Positions 16,411 to 24,202 of a stretch of DNA of 43,207 nt are shown piece after piece. The DNA lies in NCBI GenBank assembly GCA_947474855.1, contig CANJKV010000013.1, forward strand, positions 1 through 43,207, written 5' to 3'. The translations under genes were made by a program, and so were the position numbers. Every line of letters begins with the position of its first letter. The first letter of the stretch is position 1. This DNA is from Aurantimonadaceae bacterium (GTDB lineage: Bacteria > Pseudomonadota > Alphaproteobacteria > Rhizobiales > Rhizobiaceae). The notes beneath the pieces were generated by a model, which searched no databases, was not told the DNA's origin, and saw only the letters and a program-made list of their open reading frames with translations.

Positions 16411-16877
16411 CGCCAATCCTCCAATTGGTGGCCCGCTCCGGGCCTCGACAGTGATGTGCCAGGGGAGCGGCTCCCCCCGCTCCGGACCGCTCGCACCGCA
16501 TGGGGTGCCGTCTGGTCGAGCGAACAAAAGCCGACTGGCGATCTCGCGTCAAGCGATAATCGATTATTGACTTTCGATAATCGATTACTCTAGCGTGACC
16601 TCATCCGCCCGGCCCCCTGCCTGATCGTGCTTGCGGGCCCGTTCGAGCTGGCGGCACCCTGTGACAGGGACGGCGCCGGCAATGGGTTTGGGAGGACCCT
16701 CGACATGGTCCCAGTCAAGACGGCGGGCAACGGCTTCAGTGAAAGACGGCGAGCGCCCGCCTCGACCGCCCGCAACGCCAGTAAGGCAGGCCGACTGGCG
16801 TTTGACCGCGTCATCGGCGCCGCGCCGATACCGCGCCGGAAGCGCCTCTGACCGCCCCCGCATTCCCGGAGAGCATC
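16411..16877. other. Divergent control region of the catabolic cluster
   Basis: 467 bases between two outward-reading transcripts. No gene is supported. The AT-rich patch at 16551-16590 contains the twin palindromes described separately and is the only low-GC spot, so promoters for both directions are likely here. The remainder (16590-16860) holds frames without codon signal. Confidence 0.6.
16554..16587. promoter_or_regulatory. Twin palindromic operator, probable GntR site
   Basis: The 13-mer CGATAATCGATTA occurs twice in direct orientation, at 16554-16566 and 16575-16587, centres 21 bp apart (two helical turns). The first copy extends into the perfect 12-bp palindrome ATAATCGATTAT (16556-16567), the second contains the 10-bp palindrome TAATCGATTA. 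FadR-type GntR dimers bind such short palindromes. The site lies 145-175 bases upstream of the first gene of the unit, and on the other side about 290 bases upstream of the dehydrogenase gene, so one regulator could control both directions. Confidence 0.7.
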
Positions 16878-17822
16878 ATGAAGACCGTCATCGTTGGCAC
16901 CGGCCTGATCGGCCGTGCCTGGGCCATCTCGTTCGCCCGCGCCGGGCACGAAGTGATGTTATGGAATCGCCGTTCCCAAGGCTGCGCGGAGGCTCTCGCC
17001 TACATCGAGCAAGCCCTTCCCGAGCTGGCCCGCCAGGACCTCCTGCGCGGACTCCAGCCATCCGAGGTGCTCGCCCTCGTCAGCGCCGCAAACGACCTGG
17101 AGGCCGCGGTCGCCGATGCCGACTGGATCCAGGAGAACCTCGTCGAGAGCGTCGAGGCGAAGAAGGAGATTTTCTCGAGGCTGGACGCGGCGGCGAAGGC
17201 CGACGCGATCATCGCGAGCTCGACCTCGGGCATCGTGCCCTCGCTGTTCACGGACGACCTTCCCGGTCGGCACCGTTGTCTCGTGGCCCATCCCCTGAAC
17301 CCGCCGTACCTGATGCCTGCCGTCGATCTCGTGCCGGCCCCTTGGACGTCGCCGGAGACGATGGAGCGCGCCGCCGACGTCATGCGGGCCAGCGGCCAAG
17401 TGCCGATCGTCATGAAGCGCGAGGACACGGGGTTCGTGACGATCCGCATGCAGGGCGCGATCTATCAGGAGGCCTTTCGCCTGGTCGCGGACGGCCTCGC
17501 CTCGCCCGAGGATGTCGACGTCGCCGTCCGCGAGGGGCTGGCCCTGCGCTGGTCGTTCATCGGCCCCTTCGAGACGGCGGACCTCAACGCGCCGAACGGC
17601 ATCCGCGACTTCGTCGAGCGCTACCGCGGCCTCTACGACACCCTCGCCCGTCGCGATGGGCCCGTAGCGTGGGACGGCGCCCTCCTCGACGGTATCGAGG
17701 CCGACCGGAGGGGCAAGCTGCCGATGGAGGACCACAAGGCCCGGCAGCGTTGGCGCGACGGTCGCCTGATGGCGCTCGCGGCCCATAAGGTGGCGCGCTC
17801 AAAGGCGGAGGCATCGTCGTGA
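16878..17822 (+). CDS. 3-hydroxyacyl-CoA dehydrogenase family protein (lambda-crystallin/L-gulonate dehydrogenase-like)
   Basis: A 314-residue NAD(P)-dependent dehydrogenase. The Rossmann GTGLIG is at 7-12, SSTSG with Ser115, and the catalytic stretch has His138 and Asn141 in HPLNPPYLMP. The segment LVPAPWTSPETME matches the short 3-hydroxyacyl-CoA-dehydrogenase relatives that oxidise free hydroxy acids or carnitine. At the end of the second strand, where NAD enzymes have Asp, it has Asn30 followed by two Arg (LWNRR), which could favour NADP. The ATG follows GGAGAG. It overlaps the next gene by GTGA, and it faces away from the hydroxylase operon across the shared control region. Confidence 0.87.
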   Translation: MKTVIVGTGLIGRAWAISFARAGHEVMLWNRRSQGCAEALAYIEQALPELARQDLLRGLQPSEVLALVSAANDLEAAVADADWIQENLVESVEAKKEIFSRLDAAAKADAIIASSTSGIVPSLFTDDLPGRHRCLVAHPLNPPYLMPAVDLVPAPWTSPETMERAADVMRASGQVPIVMKREDTGFVTIRMQGAIYQEAFRLVADGLASPEDVDVAVREGLALRWSFIGPFETADLNAPNGIRDFVERYRGLYDTLARRDGPVAWDGALLDGIEADRRGKLPMEDHKARQRWRDGRLMALAAHKVARSKAEASS

Positions 17823-18919
17823 GGGTCGTCCGCGTCGAGACGGCGGAGTGCAAGCTGCCCCTGCCACGTCCCATCAGGCTCGGCCCCGTGGAAATCCGCA
17901 CGCGCGACTTCGTCGTCCTTCGGCTGACGGCAGACGACGGGACGACCGGGGATGCCCTTGCCTATCCGCGGGGTGGCCCCCTCCTCGAGGCGACCGCCCG
18001 GATGGCTCACGGCGTCGTCGGCAAGGATGCCGACATGCGTCGAGCGACGGTGGACGGCTTCCTCCAGAACCACGTCAACAACCGCGCCGGATACGTGAAG
18101 GCCGCGAGCCTGTTCGACATCGCGTTGTGGGACCTCGCCGCCAAGCGTGCGGGCCTGCCGCTCCACAGGATGCTCGGCGCCGTCAGGACGAGCGTTCCCG
18201 TGATGGTGGTCGCCGGCTACTACCTCGACCAGCGAACGGTGGCCGACGTCTGCCGGGAGGTCGGCGAACTGTGTGATGCGGGCTACCAACGCATCAAGAT
18301 CATGATCCTCGGCAACGACCCGGCCTTCGACGAGAAGCTCGTGCGCTCGGCGCTTGCGATCGCAGGCGATCGTCTGTGTGTCGACGCGCACTGGGCGTTC
18401 CGCTCGGTACCGGAAGCCCTCCATACGCTTCGCCGCCTTGACGGGCTCGGCCTGCGATTCGTCGAGGATCCCTTCGGGCCCTTCCAGGCGACCCTCTATC
18501 CCGAACTCCAGGCGGCCATGCGCACGCCGCTCGGGTCCGGCGAGGACCTGTCGGATCCCCACGACCTTTTCGCACTGTCACGCAGCATCTCCGTGCTGCG
18601 CGTCGACGCGACGACCTGCGGCGGCATCACGGCCGCGCAGTCGGTGGTGGAGGCGGCGTCGCTGTCGGGTCGCTCGGTTCTGCCCCACGTGTTCCTGCCC
18701 GTGCACGCGCAGTTGGCCGGCGCCCACAGGGCGATCGACGCCGCCGAGTACATCCCGGTGGAAAGCGGCGCGTGCCCGATGTTCGACCTCCTCGAGGGCA
18801 AGCCCGACATCGAGGGCGGCACGCTGCGCATCGACCAGCGGCCGGGTGCCGGATTCACGTTGGACTGGGCGGCGGTGGAGCGGTACGCCGCGACCCGGGG
18901 AGAAACGGTCGAAGCCTGA
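17819..18919 (+). CDS. Mandelate racemase/enolase superfamily enzyme
   Basis: A 366-residue enolase-superfamily protein of the mandelate-racemase subgroup, which abstracts a proton next to a carboxylate for racemisation or dehydration. Barrel residues can be read: Lys160 (in QRIK, so the first Lys of the usual K-x-K is Arg), Mg ligands Asp189 (CVDAHWAF), Glu216 (FVEDPFGP) and Glu242 (SGEDLSD), and Asp263 with His290 (VLPH) as the Asp-His dyad. The GTG start overlaps the upstream stop codon. With the dehydrogenase it forms a two-gene unit suited to a hydroxy or sugar acid. The exact reaction is unknown. Confidence 0.88.
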   Translation: MRVVRVETAECKLPLPRPIRLGPVEIRTRDFVVLRLTADDGTTGDALAYPRGGPLLEATARMAHGVVGKDADMRRATVDGFLQNHVNNRAGYVKAASLFDIALWDLAAKRAGLPLHRMLGAVRTSVPVMVVAGYYLDQRTVADVCREVGELCDAGYQRIKIMILGNDPAFDEKLVRSALAIAGDRLCVDAHWAFRSVPEALHTLRRLDGLGLRFVEDPFGPFQATLYPELQAAMRTPLGSGEDLSDPHDLFALSRSISVLRVDATTCGGITAAQSVVEAASLSGRSVLPHVFLPVHAQLAGAHRAIDAAEYIPVESGACPMFDLLEGKPDIEGGTLRIDQRPGAGFTLDWAAVERYAATRGETVEA

Positions 18920-19028
18920 TCGGGGCAGGACAGACGCACCCGCGGTGTCGTTGCGCTCCACTTCGGCGAACGGGAGGAAGCGGTCATCGGCCGGACGAAC
19001 GCCGCCCCCTACCCGCCCGCCGCCTCGA

Positions 19029-20051
19029 TCATCCCCGCTCGTCCAGCATCGGGAAGTTGCGCTGCTGCCAGATCGGGTATGGGGGAGCCGCGTCGCTGGC
19101 CGCGTCGAGCCGCTCCACCTGCTCCGCCGTCAGCTTCCATCCGACGGCACCGAGGTTCTGCACGAGCTGCTCCTCGTTGCGCGCCCCGACGATGACGCTG
19201 GACACCGTCGGGCGCCGCAGGAGCCAGTTCAGGGCGACCTGCGTGATCGCCTTGCCCGTTTCGCGGGCGACCTCGTCCAAGGCGTCGACGATGCGGAAGA
19301 GGTGCTCGTCCTCGTAGCGAGGTCCGGTCCCGGCGATGTCGTGCGCGCGGCTGCCCGGCTGCGCCGGCTGGCCGCGACGGATCTTTCCAGTGAGCTTGCC
19401 CCAGCCGAGGGGGCTCCAGACGAGGGCGCCGACGCCCTGGTCGCGGCCCAGCGGCAGGAGCTCCCACTCGTAATCGCGGTTGAGGAGCGAATAATAGGCC
19501 TGATGGGCGACGTAGCGCGCATGGCCGTGACGGTCCGCGGCCGCCAGCGACTTCATCAGGTGCCAGCCAGGGAAGTTCGAGGCGCCGACGTACCGGACCT
19601 TGCCCGACCGAACGAGACCGTCGAGCGTCGCCACGGTCTCCTCGACGGGCGTGTTGTAGTCCGGCCCGTGCATCTGGAGCAGGTCGACGTGGTCGACGCC
19701 GAGACGGCGCAGCGAGGCGTCCACGGCCTCGACGAGGTGCTGGCGGGACGAGCCGAAGTCGTTCGGGCCATCGCCGCTCGGATAGGTCGCCTTCGCCGAG
19801 ATGAGCAGGCGATGCCGCTTGCCCTTGATGGCCGCGCCCAGGATTTCCTCGGCAAGTCCGTTCGAATAGACATCGGCGGTGTCGAACATGCTGACCCCGT
19901 GGTCGAGGCAGACGTCGACGAGGCGGGAAGCGCCTCCCGAATCCGTCGATCCCCATGCCTTGAAGAAGTCGTTGCTGCCGCCGAAGGTGGCGGTGCCGAA
20001 GGACAGGGCCGGGATGCGAAGGCCGGAATGGCCGAGGCGATTGAATTCCAT
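19029..20051 (-). CDS. Aldo/keto reductase
   Basis: A 340-residue NADPH-dependent aldo/keto reductase. The catalytic tetrad is visible as Asp57, Tyr62 (FDTADVYSNG), Lys87 (ISAKATY) and His128 (LLQMHGPD). The cofactor region near the C-terminus reads SSVIVGARNEEQL. The ATG at 20051 follows GGGAGAACGACC and begins the typical MEFNRLGHSGLRI. It is the last gene of a minus-strand series MFS-SDR-AKR; 109 bases separate it from the SDR gene. It faces the enolase-superfamily gene tail to tail. Confidence 0.92.
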   Translation of the reverse strand: MEFNRLGHSGLRIPALSFGTATFGGSNDFFKAWGSTDSGGASRLVDVCLDHGVSMFDTADVYSNGLAEEILGAAIKGKRHRLLISAKATYPSGDGPNDFGSSRQHLVEAVDASLRRLGVDHVDLLQMHGPDYNTPVEETVATLDGLVRSGKVRYVGASNFPGWHLMKSLAAADRHGHARYVAHQAYYSLLNRDYEWELLPLGRDQGVGALVWSPLGWGKLTGKIRRGQPAQPGSRAHDIAGTGPRYEDEHLFRIVDALDEVARETGKAITQVALNWLLRRPTVSSVIVGARNEEQLVQNLGAVGWKLTAEQVERLDAASDAAPPYPIWQQRNFPMLDERG

Positions 20052-20160
20052 GGTCGTTCTCCCGAGTGGAACGCGGCCGGCTCGGAGCCGACCGCCTTGG
20101 GCCATGCGGACGCCGGGCTCGGCCCGGAGGACCGGACCCGGCGTCGCGGAGCGTCCGCCC

Positions 20161-20877
20161 TTACGCCAGATGGCCGCCGCCGTTAGCGTGGAGGACGGTG
20201 CCGGTGACGTAGCGATTGGTCATCACGGCCAGCGCCGCCTCGGCGAGATCGCGCGGTTCTCCGACCCGGCGGGCCGGGAGCGACTTCGTCAGGCCGTCGA
20301 AGAACTTCTCGCGGTCGGCCTCGGGCATGAAGCCCCAGCCCTCCGTCCGCACGACGCCGGGATTGACGCAGTTGACGCGCAGTGGCGCAAGCTCGACCGC
20401 GAGCGCGCGGGCAAAGCCCTCCAGTCCCGCATTGACGGCAGAGACGACGGACGTGCCCGGTCCGGGACGGTCGGACGCGAGGCCCGTGAAGAAGGTGATG
20501 CTGCCGCCCTGGCGGATGCGCGGGGCCGCCGTGCGCGAGGCGAAGAACGGGCCCCAGAACTTCGAGCCCAGCATGGCCTCGACGGCCTCGACGGAGAGTT
20601 CGCCAACGGGTGCGTAGGTCAGCTTGGCCGCGGTCGTGACGAGATGGTCGAGCGATCCGATCCGCTCGAATGCCGCGACGACCTCGGCTTCCTTGCCGAT
20701 GTCGAGGTGGATGGCCTCGACGCGTCCGCCGAGCCGTTCTCCGGCTTTCGCCGCGCTGTCGGGCGACGACCCGGCGACGACGACGGATGCCCCCTCCTCG
20801 AGGGCGAGTTCGGCAAGCGCGAAGCCCATGCCCGAGGTTCCGCCGAGGATGACGACGCGTTGGTCCTTGAGACGCAT
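20161..20877 (-). CDS. SDR-fold protein lacking the Tyr-x3-Lys pair
   Basis: A 238-residue protein with an SDR fold: nucleotide loop GGTSGMG at 12-18, acidic LDIGKEAEV, and C-terminal TGTVLHANGGGHLA. At the place of the catalytic Tyr-x3-Lys (around 145-149) it reads TSVVSAVNAG, so both residues are missing, and the usual NNAG is TTAA. This is a recognisable SDR subgroup with VVSAVN in that position. It may use another acid/base or may not be a dehydrogenase. It lies between an MFS gene (54 bases upstream) and the AKR gene, in one transcript. Confidence 0.85.
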   Translation of the reverse strand: MRLKDQRVVILGGTSGMGFALAELALEEGASVVVAGSSPDSAAKAGERLGGRVEAIHLDIGKEAEVVAAFERIGSLDHLVTTAAKLTYAPVGELSVEAVEAMLGSKFWGPFFASRTAAPRIRQGGSITFFTGLASDRPGPGTSVVSAVNAGLEGFARALAVELAPLRVNCVNPGVVRTEGWGFMPEADREKFFDGLTKSLPARRVGEPRDLAEAALAVMTNRYVTGTVLHANGGGHLA

Positions 20878-20931
20878 GACGTTGCTTCCTTGTCTGAGGT
20901 TGGTTGGGGGGTTGGTTGAGGGAACGGCGGA

Positions 20932-22107
20932 TCAGCCGGCCGCGTGGGGTCGAACGCCGCGCTGTCCGCGCAGCACGATCGGCAAGGCGAGTGCGACGAC
21001 CACGGCGCCGACGATGGCAGTCGCGGGGTACCCCACCATGGTGACGACGCGCGCCCCGGCGAACGATCCGAGGGCGATGCCGACGTTGAAACCCGCGATG
21101 TTGAGGCCCGCCGCGACCGCGGACACATCCCGTGCCTCGGCAGCGGCCGCTGCCATGATCCGCGCCTGGAGGGCGGGGACCGCTGCGAAGGTGGCCGCGC
21201 CGAGCAGCGTCACGAGGACGATCATCGCTGCCGGGACGGAGGCAAGGACCCAGATTCCGAAGAGGACAGCCGACAGGGTTGCGAGGATTCCGGCGGACGC
21301 GGCGTCCGGACCGAGGCGGTCGGTCAGGCGGCCCCCGACGACATTCCCGACCGTCGCGGCGGCGCCGTAGCCGAGGAGGAGGAGCGAGACGGATCCGACG
21401 CCCAGCCCCGTCACCTCCGATAGAAGCGGGGAGATGTAGGTGAACGAGGCGAAAGTGCCCGAGTAGGCAAGCACGGAGAGCGAGGCCGCGGCCAGCAAGC
21501 GAACGTTCGCGAGCGCCGCGAGGCTACTCCGGACGTCGCCGGACCCGGACCGGGCGTTCGTGCCGGCCTTGGGCATCGTGAAGACGATCCCCGCGAGCCC
21601 TGCGGCGGCACACAGCGACACGAAGACGAACACGGCGCGCCAGTCCCATACGCTGCCGAGAAAGGTGCCGAGCGGGACGCCGAGCACGAGGGCGACCGTG
21701 AGGCCGCCGAACACGAAGGCCACGGCGCCCCCCGCCCGTTGAGGCCCGACGATCCCGGCCGCGATGCTGGACGCCACCGCCAGGAACACCCCGTGGGCAA
21801 GACCGCTGGCAAAGCGCGCGCCAAGGAGGGGCATCAGCGTCGGAGACAGCGCCACCGCCAAGTTGCCGACGACGAAGAGCAGCATGAGCGAGAGCAGGAG
21901 CGCACGGCGGGGCCACCCCACCGTCAGTGCGGTAAGGATCGGTGCGCCGACGGCGACGCCGATGGCATACGCGGTCACCGCTTCCCCGACCTGCGCGGTC
22001 GGCGCATTGAGATCGGCGCTCATCGCCGGAAGCAAGCCGATGACGACGAACTCCGTGAGCCCCAGCGCGAATGCGCAGAAGCTGAAGGCGTAGATGGCGG
22101 GTGGCAT
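20932..22107 (-). CDS. MFS transporter (DHA1, AraJ/sugar-efflux-like)
   Basis: A 391-residue, 12-helix inner-membrane transporter. It starts straight in TM1 (YAFSFCAFALGLTEFVVIG), with the segment GLLPAMSADLNAP and the TM4 motif ARFASGLAHGVFLAVASSIA seen in the AraJ/PbuE/YdhP-like group of proton antiporters. It probably exports a sugar, nucleoside or drug-like compound. First gene of the MFS-SDR-AKR series and divergent from the LysR gene across 99 bases, which makes it the likely LysR target. Confidence 0.9.
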   Translation of the reverse strand: MPPAIYAFSFCAFALGLTEFVVIGLLPAMSADLNAPTAQVGEAVTAYAIGVAVGAPILTALTVGWPRRALLLSLMLLFVVGNLAVALSPTLMPLLGARFASGLAHGVFLAVASSIAAGIVGPQRAGGAVAFVFGGLTVALVLGVPLGTFLGSVWDWRAVFVFVSLCAAAGLAGIVFTMPKAGTNARSGSGDVRSSLAALANVRLLAAASLSVLAYSGTFASFTYISPLLSEVTGLGVGSVSLLLLGYGAAATVGNVVGGRLTDRLGPDAASAGILATLSAVLFGIWVLASVPAAMIVLVTLLGAATFAAVPALQARIMAAAAAEARDVSAVAAGLNIAGFNVGIALGSFAGARVVTMVGYPATAIVGAVVVALALPIVLRGQRGVRPHAAG

Positions 22108-22206
22108 GAGATGACCTCCGCGGCATCGGTTGCGTGCCGTTGGCTTCGGATATACGCCTTTCCTCAGCAGAGAAAACTACCGCGTTTCGGAAGGCATCTT
22201 ATCAGG
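22108..22206. promoter_or_regulatory. LysR/MFS divergent promoter region
   Basis: 99 bases between divergent LysR and MFS genes, richer in A/T than the flanks (around CGTTGGCTTCGGATATACGC and AGAGAAAACTACCG). LysR regulators normally bind T-N11-A sites in exactly such a gap. No single box could be fixed with certainty by eye. Confidence 0.45.
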
Positions 22207-23124
22207 ATGGCAAAGATCGGATCGCTCGAGGGGATCGTCGAGTTCGTGGCGGCGGCGGACGCCGGCAGCTTCTCCGCCGCCGCAAGGGTTCTCGGCGTCT
22301 CGGTCGCGCATGTGAGCCGCAAGGTGGCCGAGCTGGAGGCCGGGCTCGGGCTCCAGCTCATCCAGCGAACGTCCCGGCAGAGCGTCCTGACGGACGCAGG
22401 GCGGGAGTACCATGCGCGGTGCCGGTCGGCGCTCGACGAGCTGGAGGAAGCCCGGGAGGGGCTGCGCCGGGACCGGGACGACCTTCTCGGACCCATCAAG
22501 GTCGGGGTCGGAGGACATTTCGCGGAAGGATACGTCATGCCACTCCTTCTGGACTTCGCCGCGCGCCATCCGGGCATCTCGGTCCACATCGATCTCTCCA
22601 GCCGCAACGCGGACATCGTCGAGGAGGGGTTCGACCTCGCGGTTCGGGCGGGACCGCTCGCCGCCTCGTCCCTCGTCGCGCGGCGGCTTGTCGGATTCCC
22701 GCTCGTCACGCTCGCCTCGCCGGCACTGCTCGAACGTACCGGGCCGATCGCCCATCCCGATCGCCTCGACCCGGCGGCATGCCTCGGCCTCGGCGAGCGC
22801 GGTTGGTCGTTCCGGAAGGGGCGCGACGAGCGCAGCATCGTTCCGGCCGGTCGTATCCGATCGAACGACGGCGCAACGCTGGTGACGGCCGCGACCGCCT
22901 CGATGGGTATCGCGCAGGTCCCCGGATACTACGGGCGCCGCGAACTGCGGGAGGGACGGCTCGTCGCGATTCTCACGGACTGGACGCCGCCCGAGCCGTT
23001 CGAGTTCCACCTCGTCTTCCCGCCGCAGCGTCGGATGGCGAGGCGCGTCCGGGAACTTGCGGACCACCTCACCGCGGGCATCCGGCAGGCGGTCGGCGGG
23101 GAGCTTCCCTCCGCCGACACTTGA
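22207..23124 (+). CDS. LysR-family transcriptional regulator
   Basis: A 305-residue LysR protein. The N-terminal winged HTH (SLEGIVEFVAAADAGSFSAA, then RVLGVSVAHVSRKVAELE) is followed by a two-lobed effector domain starting at LGPIKVGVGGHF, including VRAGPLAASSLVARRL. The HTH recognition helix has the shape of the CrgA/DmlR-like LysR branch. The ATG at 22207 is chosen because the domain starts there; the upstream open frame is shadow of the MFS gene. It is divergent from, and probably controls, the MFS-SDR-AKR operon. It ends nine bases from the stop of the following SDR gene on the other strand. Confidence 0.92.
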   Translation: MAKIGSLEGIVEFVAAADAGSFSAAARVLGVSVAHVSRKVAELEAGLGLQLIQRTSRQSVLTDAGREYHARCRSALDELEEAREGLRRDRDDLLGPIKVGVGGHFAEGYVMPLLLDFAARHPGISVHIDLSSRNADIVEEGFDLAVRAGPLAASSLVARRLVGFPLVTLASPALLERTGPIAHPDRLDPAACLGLGERGWSFRKGRDERSIVPAGRIRSNDGATLVTAATASMGIAQVPGYYGRRELREGRLVAILTDWTPPEPFEFHLVFPPQRRMARRVRELADHLTAGIRQAVGGELPSADT

Positions 23125-23133
23125 TCCCTATCC

Positions 23134-23898
23134 TCAGCTCAGTGGTGGCTGGCCATTCGACGCCGAGAGGCCGCCGTCGACGGGCAGGTTCACTCCGTTG
23201 ACGAAACGGGCGTCGTGGCTGGCGAGGAAGGCGATGACGTCGGCGACCTCCTCCGGCTGCGCCGCCCGCCCGATCGGAATCCGCTCGGCGAACTTCGCCA
23301 TCAGCTTCTCGTCCGTCAGCATGTCCTCCGTCAGTTCGGACGCCGTCAGGCTCGGGTTCACGGCGTTCACGCGAACGCCCTTGCCGCCGAGTTCCAGTGC
23401 CAGCGAGCGAGTCAAGTTCGTCACCGCGCCCTTCGCGGCCGTGTAGGCGCCCATGTTCCAGTCTCCCCCGATGCCGGATACCGAGGAGACGTTCACGATC
23501 GAGCCGCCGGCCTTGAGGAGATGCGGCAGGCATGCCTTCGTGGTGTGGAAGATGCCGTCAAGGTCGATCGAAATCACCTTGCGCCAGTCCTCCCAGGAGG
23601 TCTCCGCGAACGGTCCGGACACGGCGACGCCCGCATTGTTCACAAGGACGTCGACCCCGCCGAAGCGATCCGCGGCCGCCTGCACGAGCGCCTTCACGTC
23701 GCCCTCCTCGGAGACGTCGCCGGGCTGGACGAGCACCCGCGAGCGATCCGCGAGACCCGCCGCCACCTTCTCCAGCTTCTCCGCCGTCCGGCCGGACAGG
23801 ACGACGTTGGCGCCGTCGGCATGGAACCGCTTGGCGGTCGCCGCGCCGATGCCCGATCCCGCCCCTGTCACGATGACCGTCTTGCCTTCGAAACGCAT
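23134..23898 (-). CDS. Short-chain dehydrogenase/reductase
   Basis: A 254-residue classical SDR with all catalytic parts: TGAGSGIG at 11-18, NNAG at 87-90, Ser138/139, Tyr152-x3-Lys156 (YTAAK). The N-terminal FEGKTVIVTGAGSGIG and R37 in SGRT suggest NADP preference. It is convergent with the LysR gene and divergent from the DHA2 exporter 304 bases away. It may belong to the LysR-controlled functions, but nothing in the sequence proves this. Confidence 0.9.
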   Translation of the reverse strand: MRFEGKTVIVTGAGSGIGAATAKRFHADGANVVLSGRTAEKLEKVAAGLADRSRVLVQPGDVSEEGDVKALVQAAADRFGGVDVLVNNAGVAVSGPFAETSWEDWRKVISIDLDGIFHTTKACLPHLLKAGGSIVNVSSVSGIGGDWNMGAYTAAKGAVTNLTRSLALELGGKGVRVNAVNPSLTASELTEDMLTDEKLMAKFAERIPIGRAAQPEEVADVIAFLASHDARFVNGVNLPVDGGLSASNGQPPLS

Positions 23899-24202
23899 GT
23901 TCTGCCTCTTCGCTCGATTGGTTTGGGGCGAGAACGGTGGCGGCTGCGGCTGGCTCCCCGGGAGACGCGCGGTTCGCGTCGTGCCGGGACGGACAGGGTC
24001 TCCGATCCAGGCCCCGCGCCCAGGCGGCCCAGCGGTTTCGGCCCTTCTTTACAGACGGGAAAAGCAACTTCTCCGGGCCGGACGGCAGCCCCGCCTCGGG
24101 ACAGCATCTGGCGAGATCGCGCCATCGATTGTCCCGATAGCGTTACGCTGCCGAGCTCTTGCCGCCTACATTGGAACCATTCCAAACAATGAGGGCAAGC
24201 TG
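23899..24202. other. Intergenic region upstream of the DHA2 exporter
   Basis: 304 bases between divergent SDR and exporter genes, no gene. The last 35 bases contain the palindrome listed next; the rest is GC-rich without visible repeats. Confidence 0.5.
24171..24185. promoter_or_regulatory. Palindrome TTGGAA-CCA-TTCCAA, possible repressor operator
   Basis: A perfect 6-3-6 inverted repeat ending 17 bases before the ATG of the exporter gene. Its position, at the probable transcription start, suits a TetR- or MarR-type repressor that controls efflux. No regulator gene is adjacent. Confidence 0.4.

Noticed and set aside
23453-24202. Upstream extension of the DHA2 exporter frame
   Set aside because: It is the shadow of the SDR gene on the other strand; the membrane protein begins at 24203.
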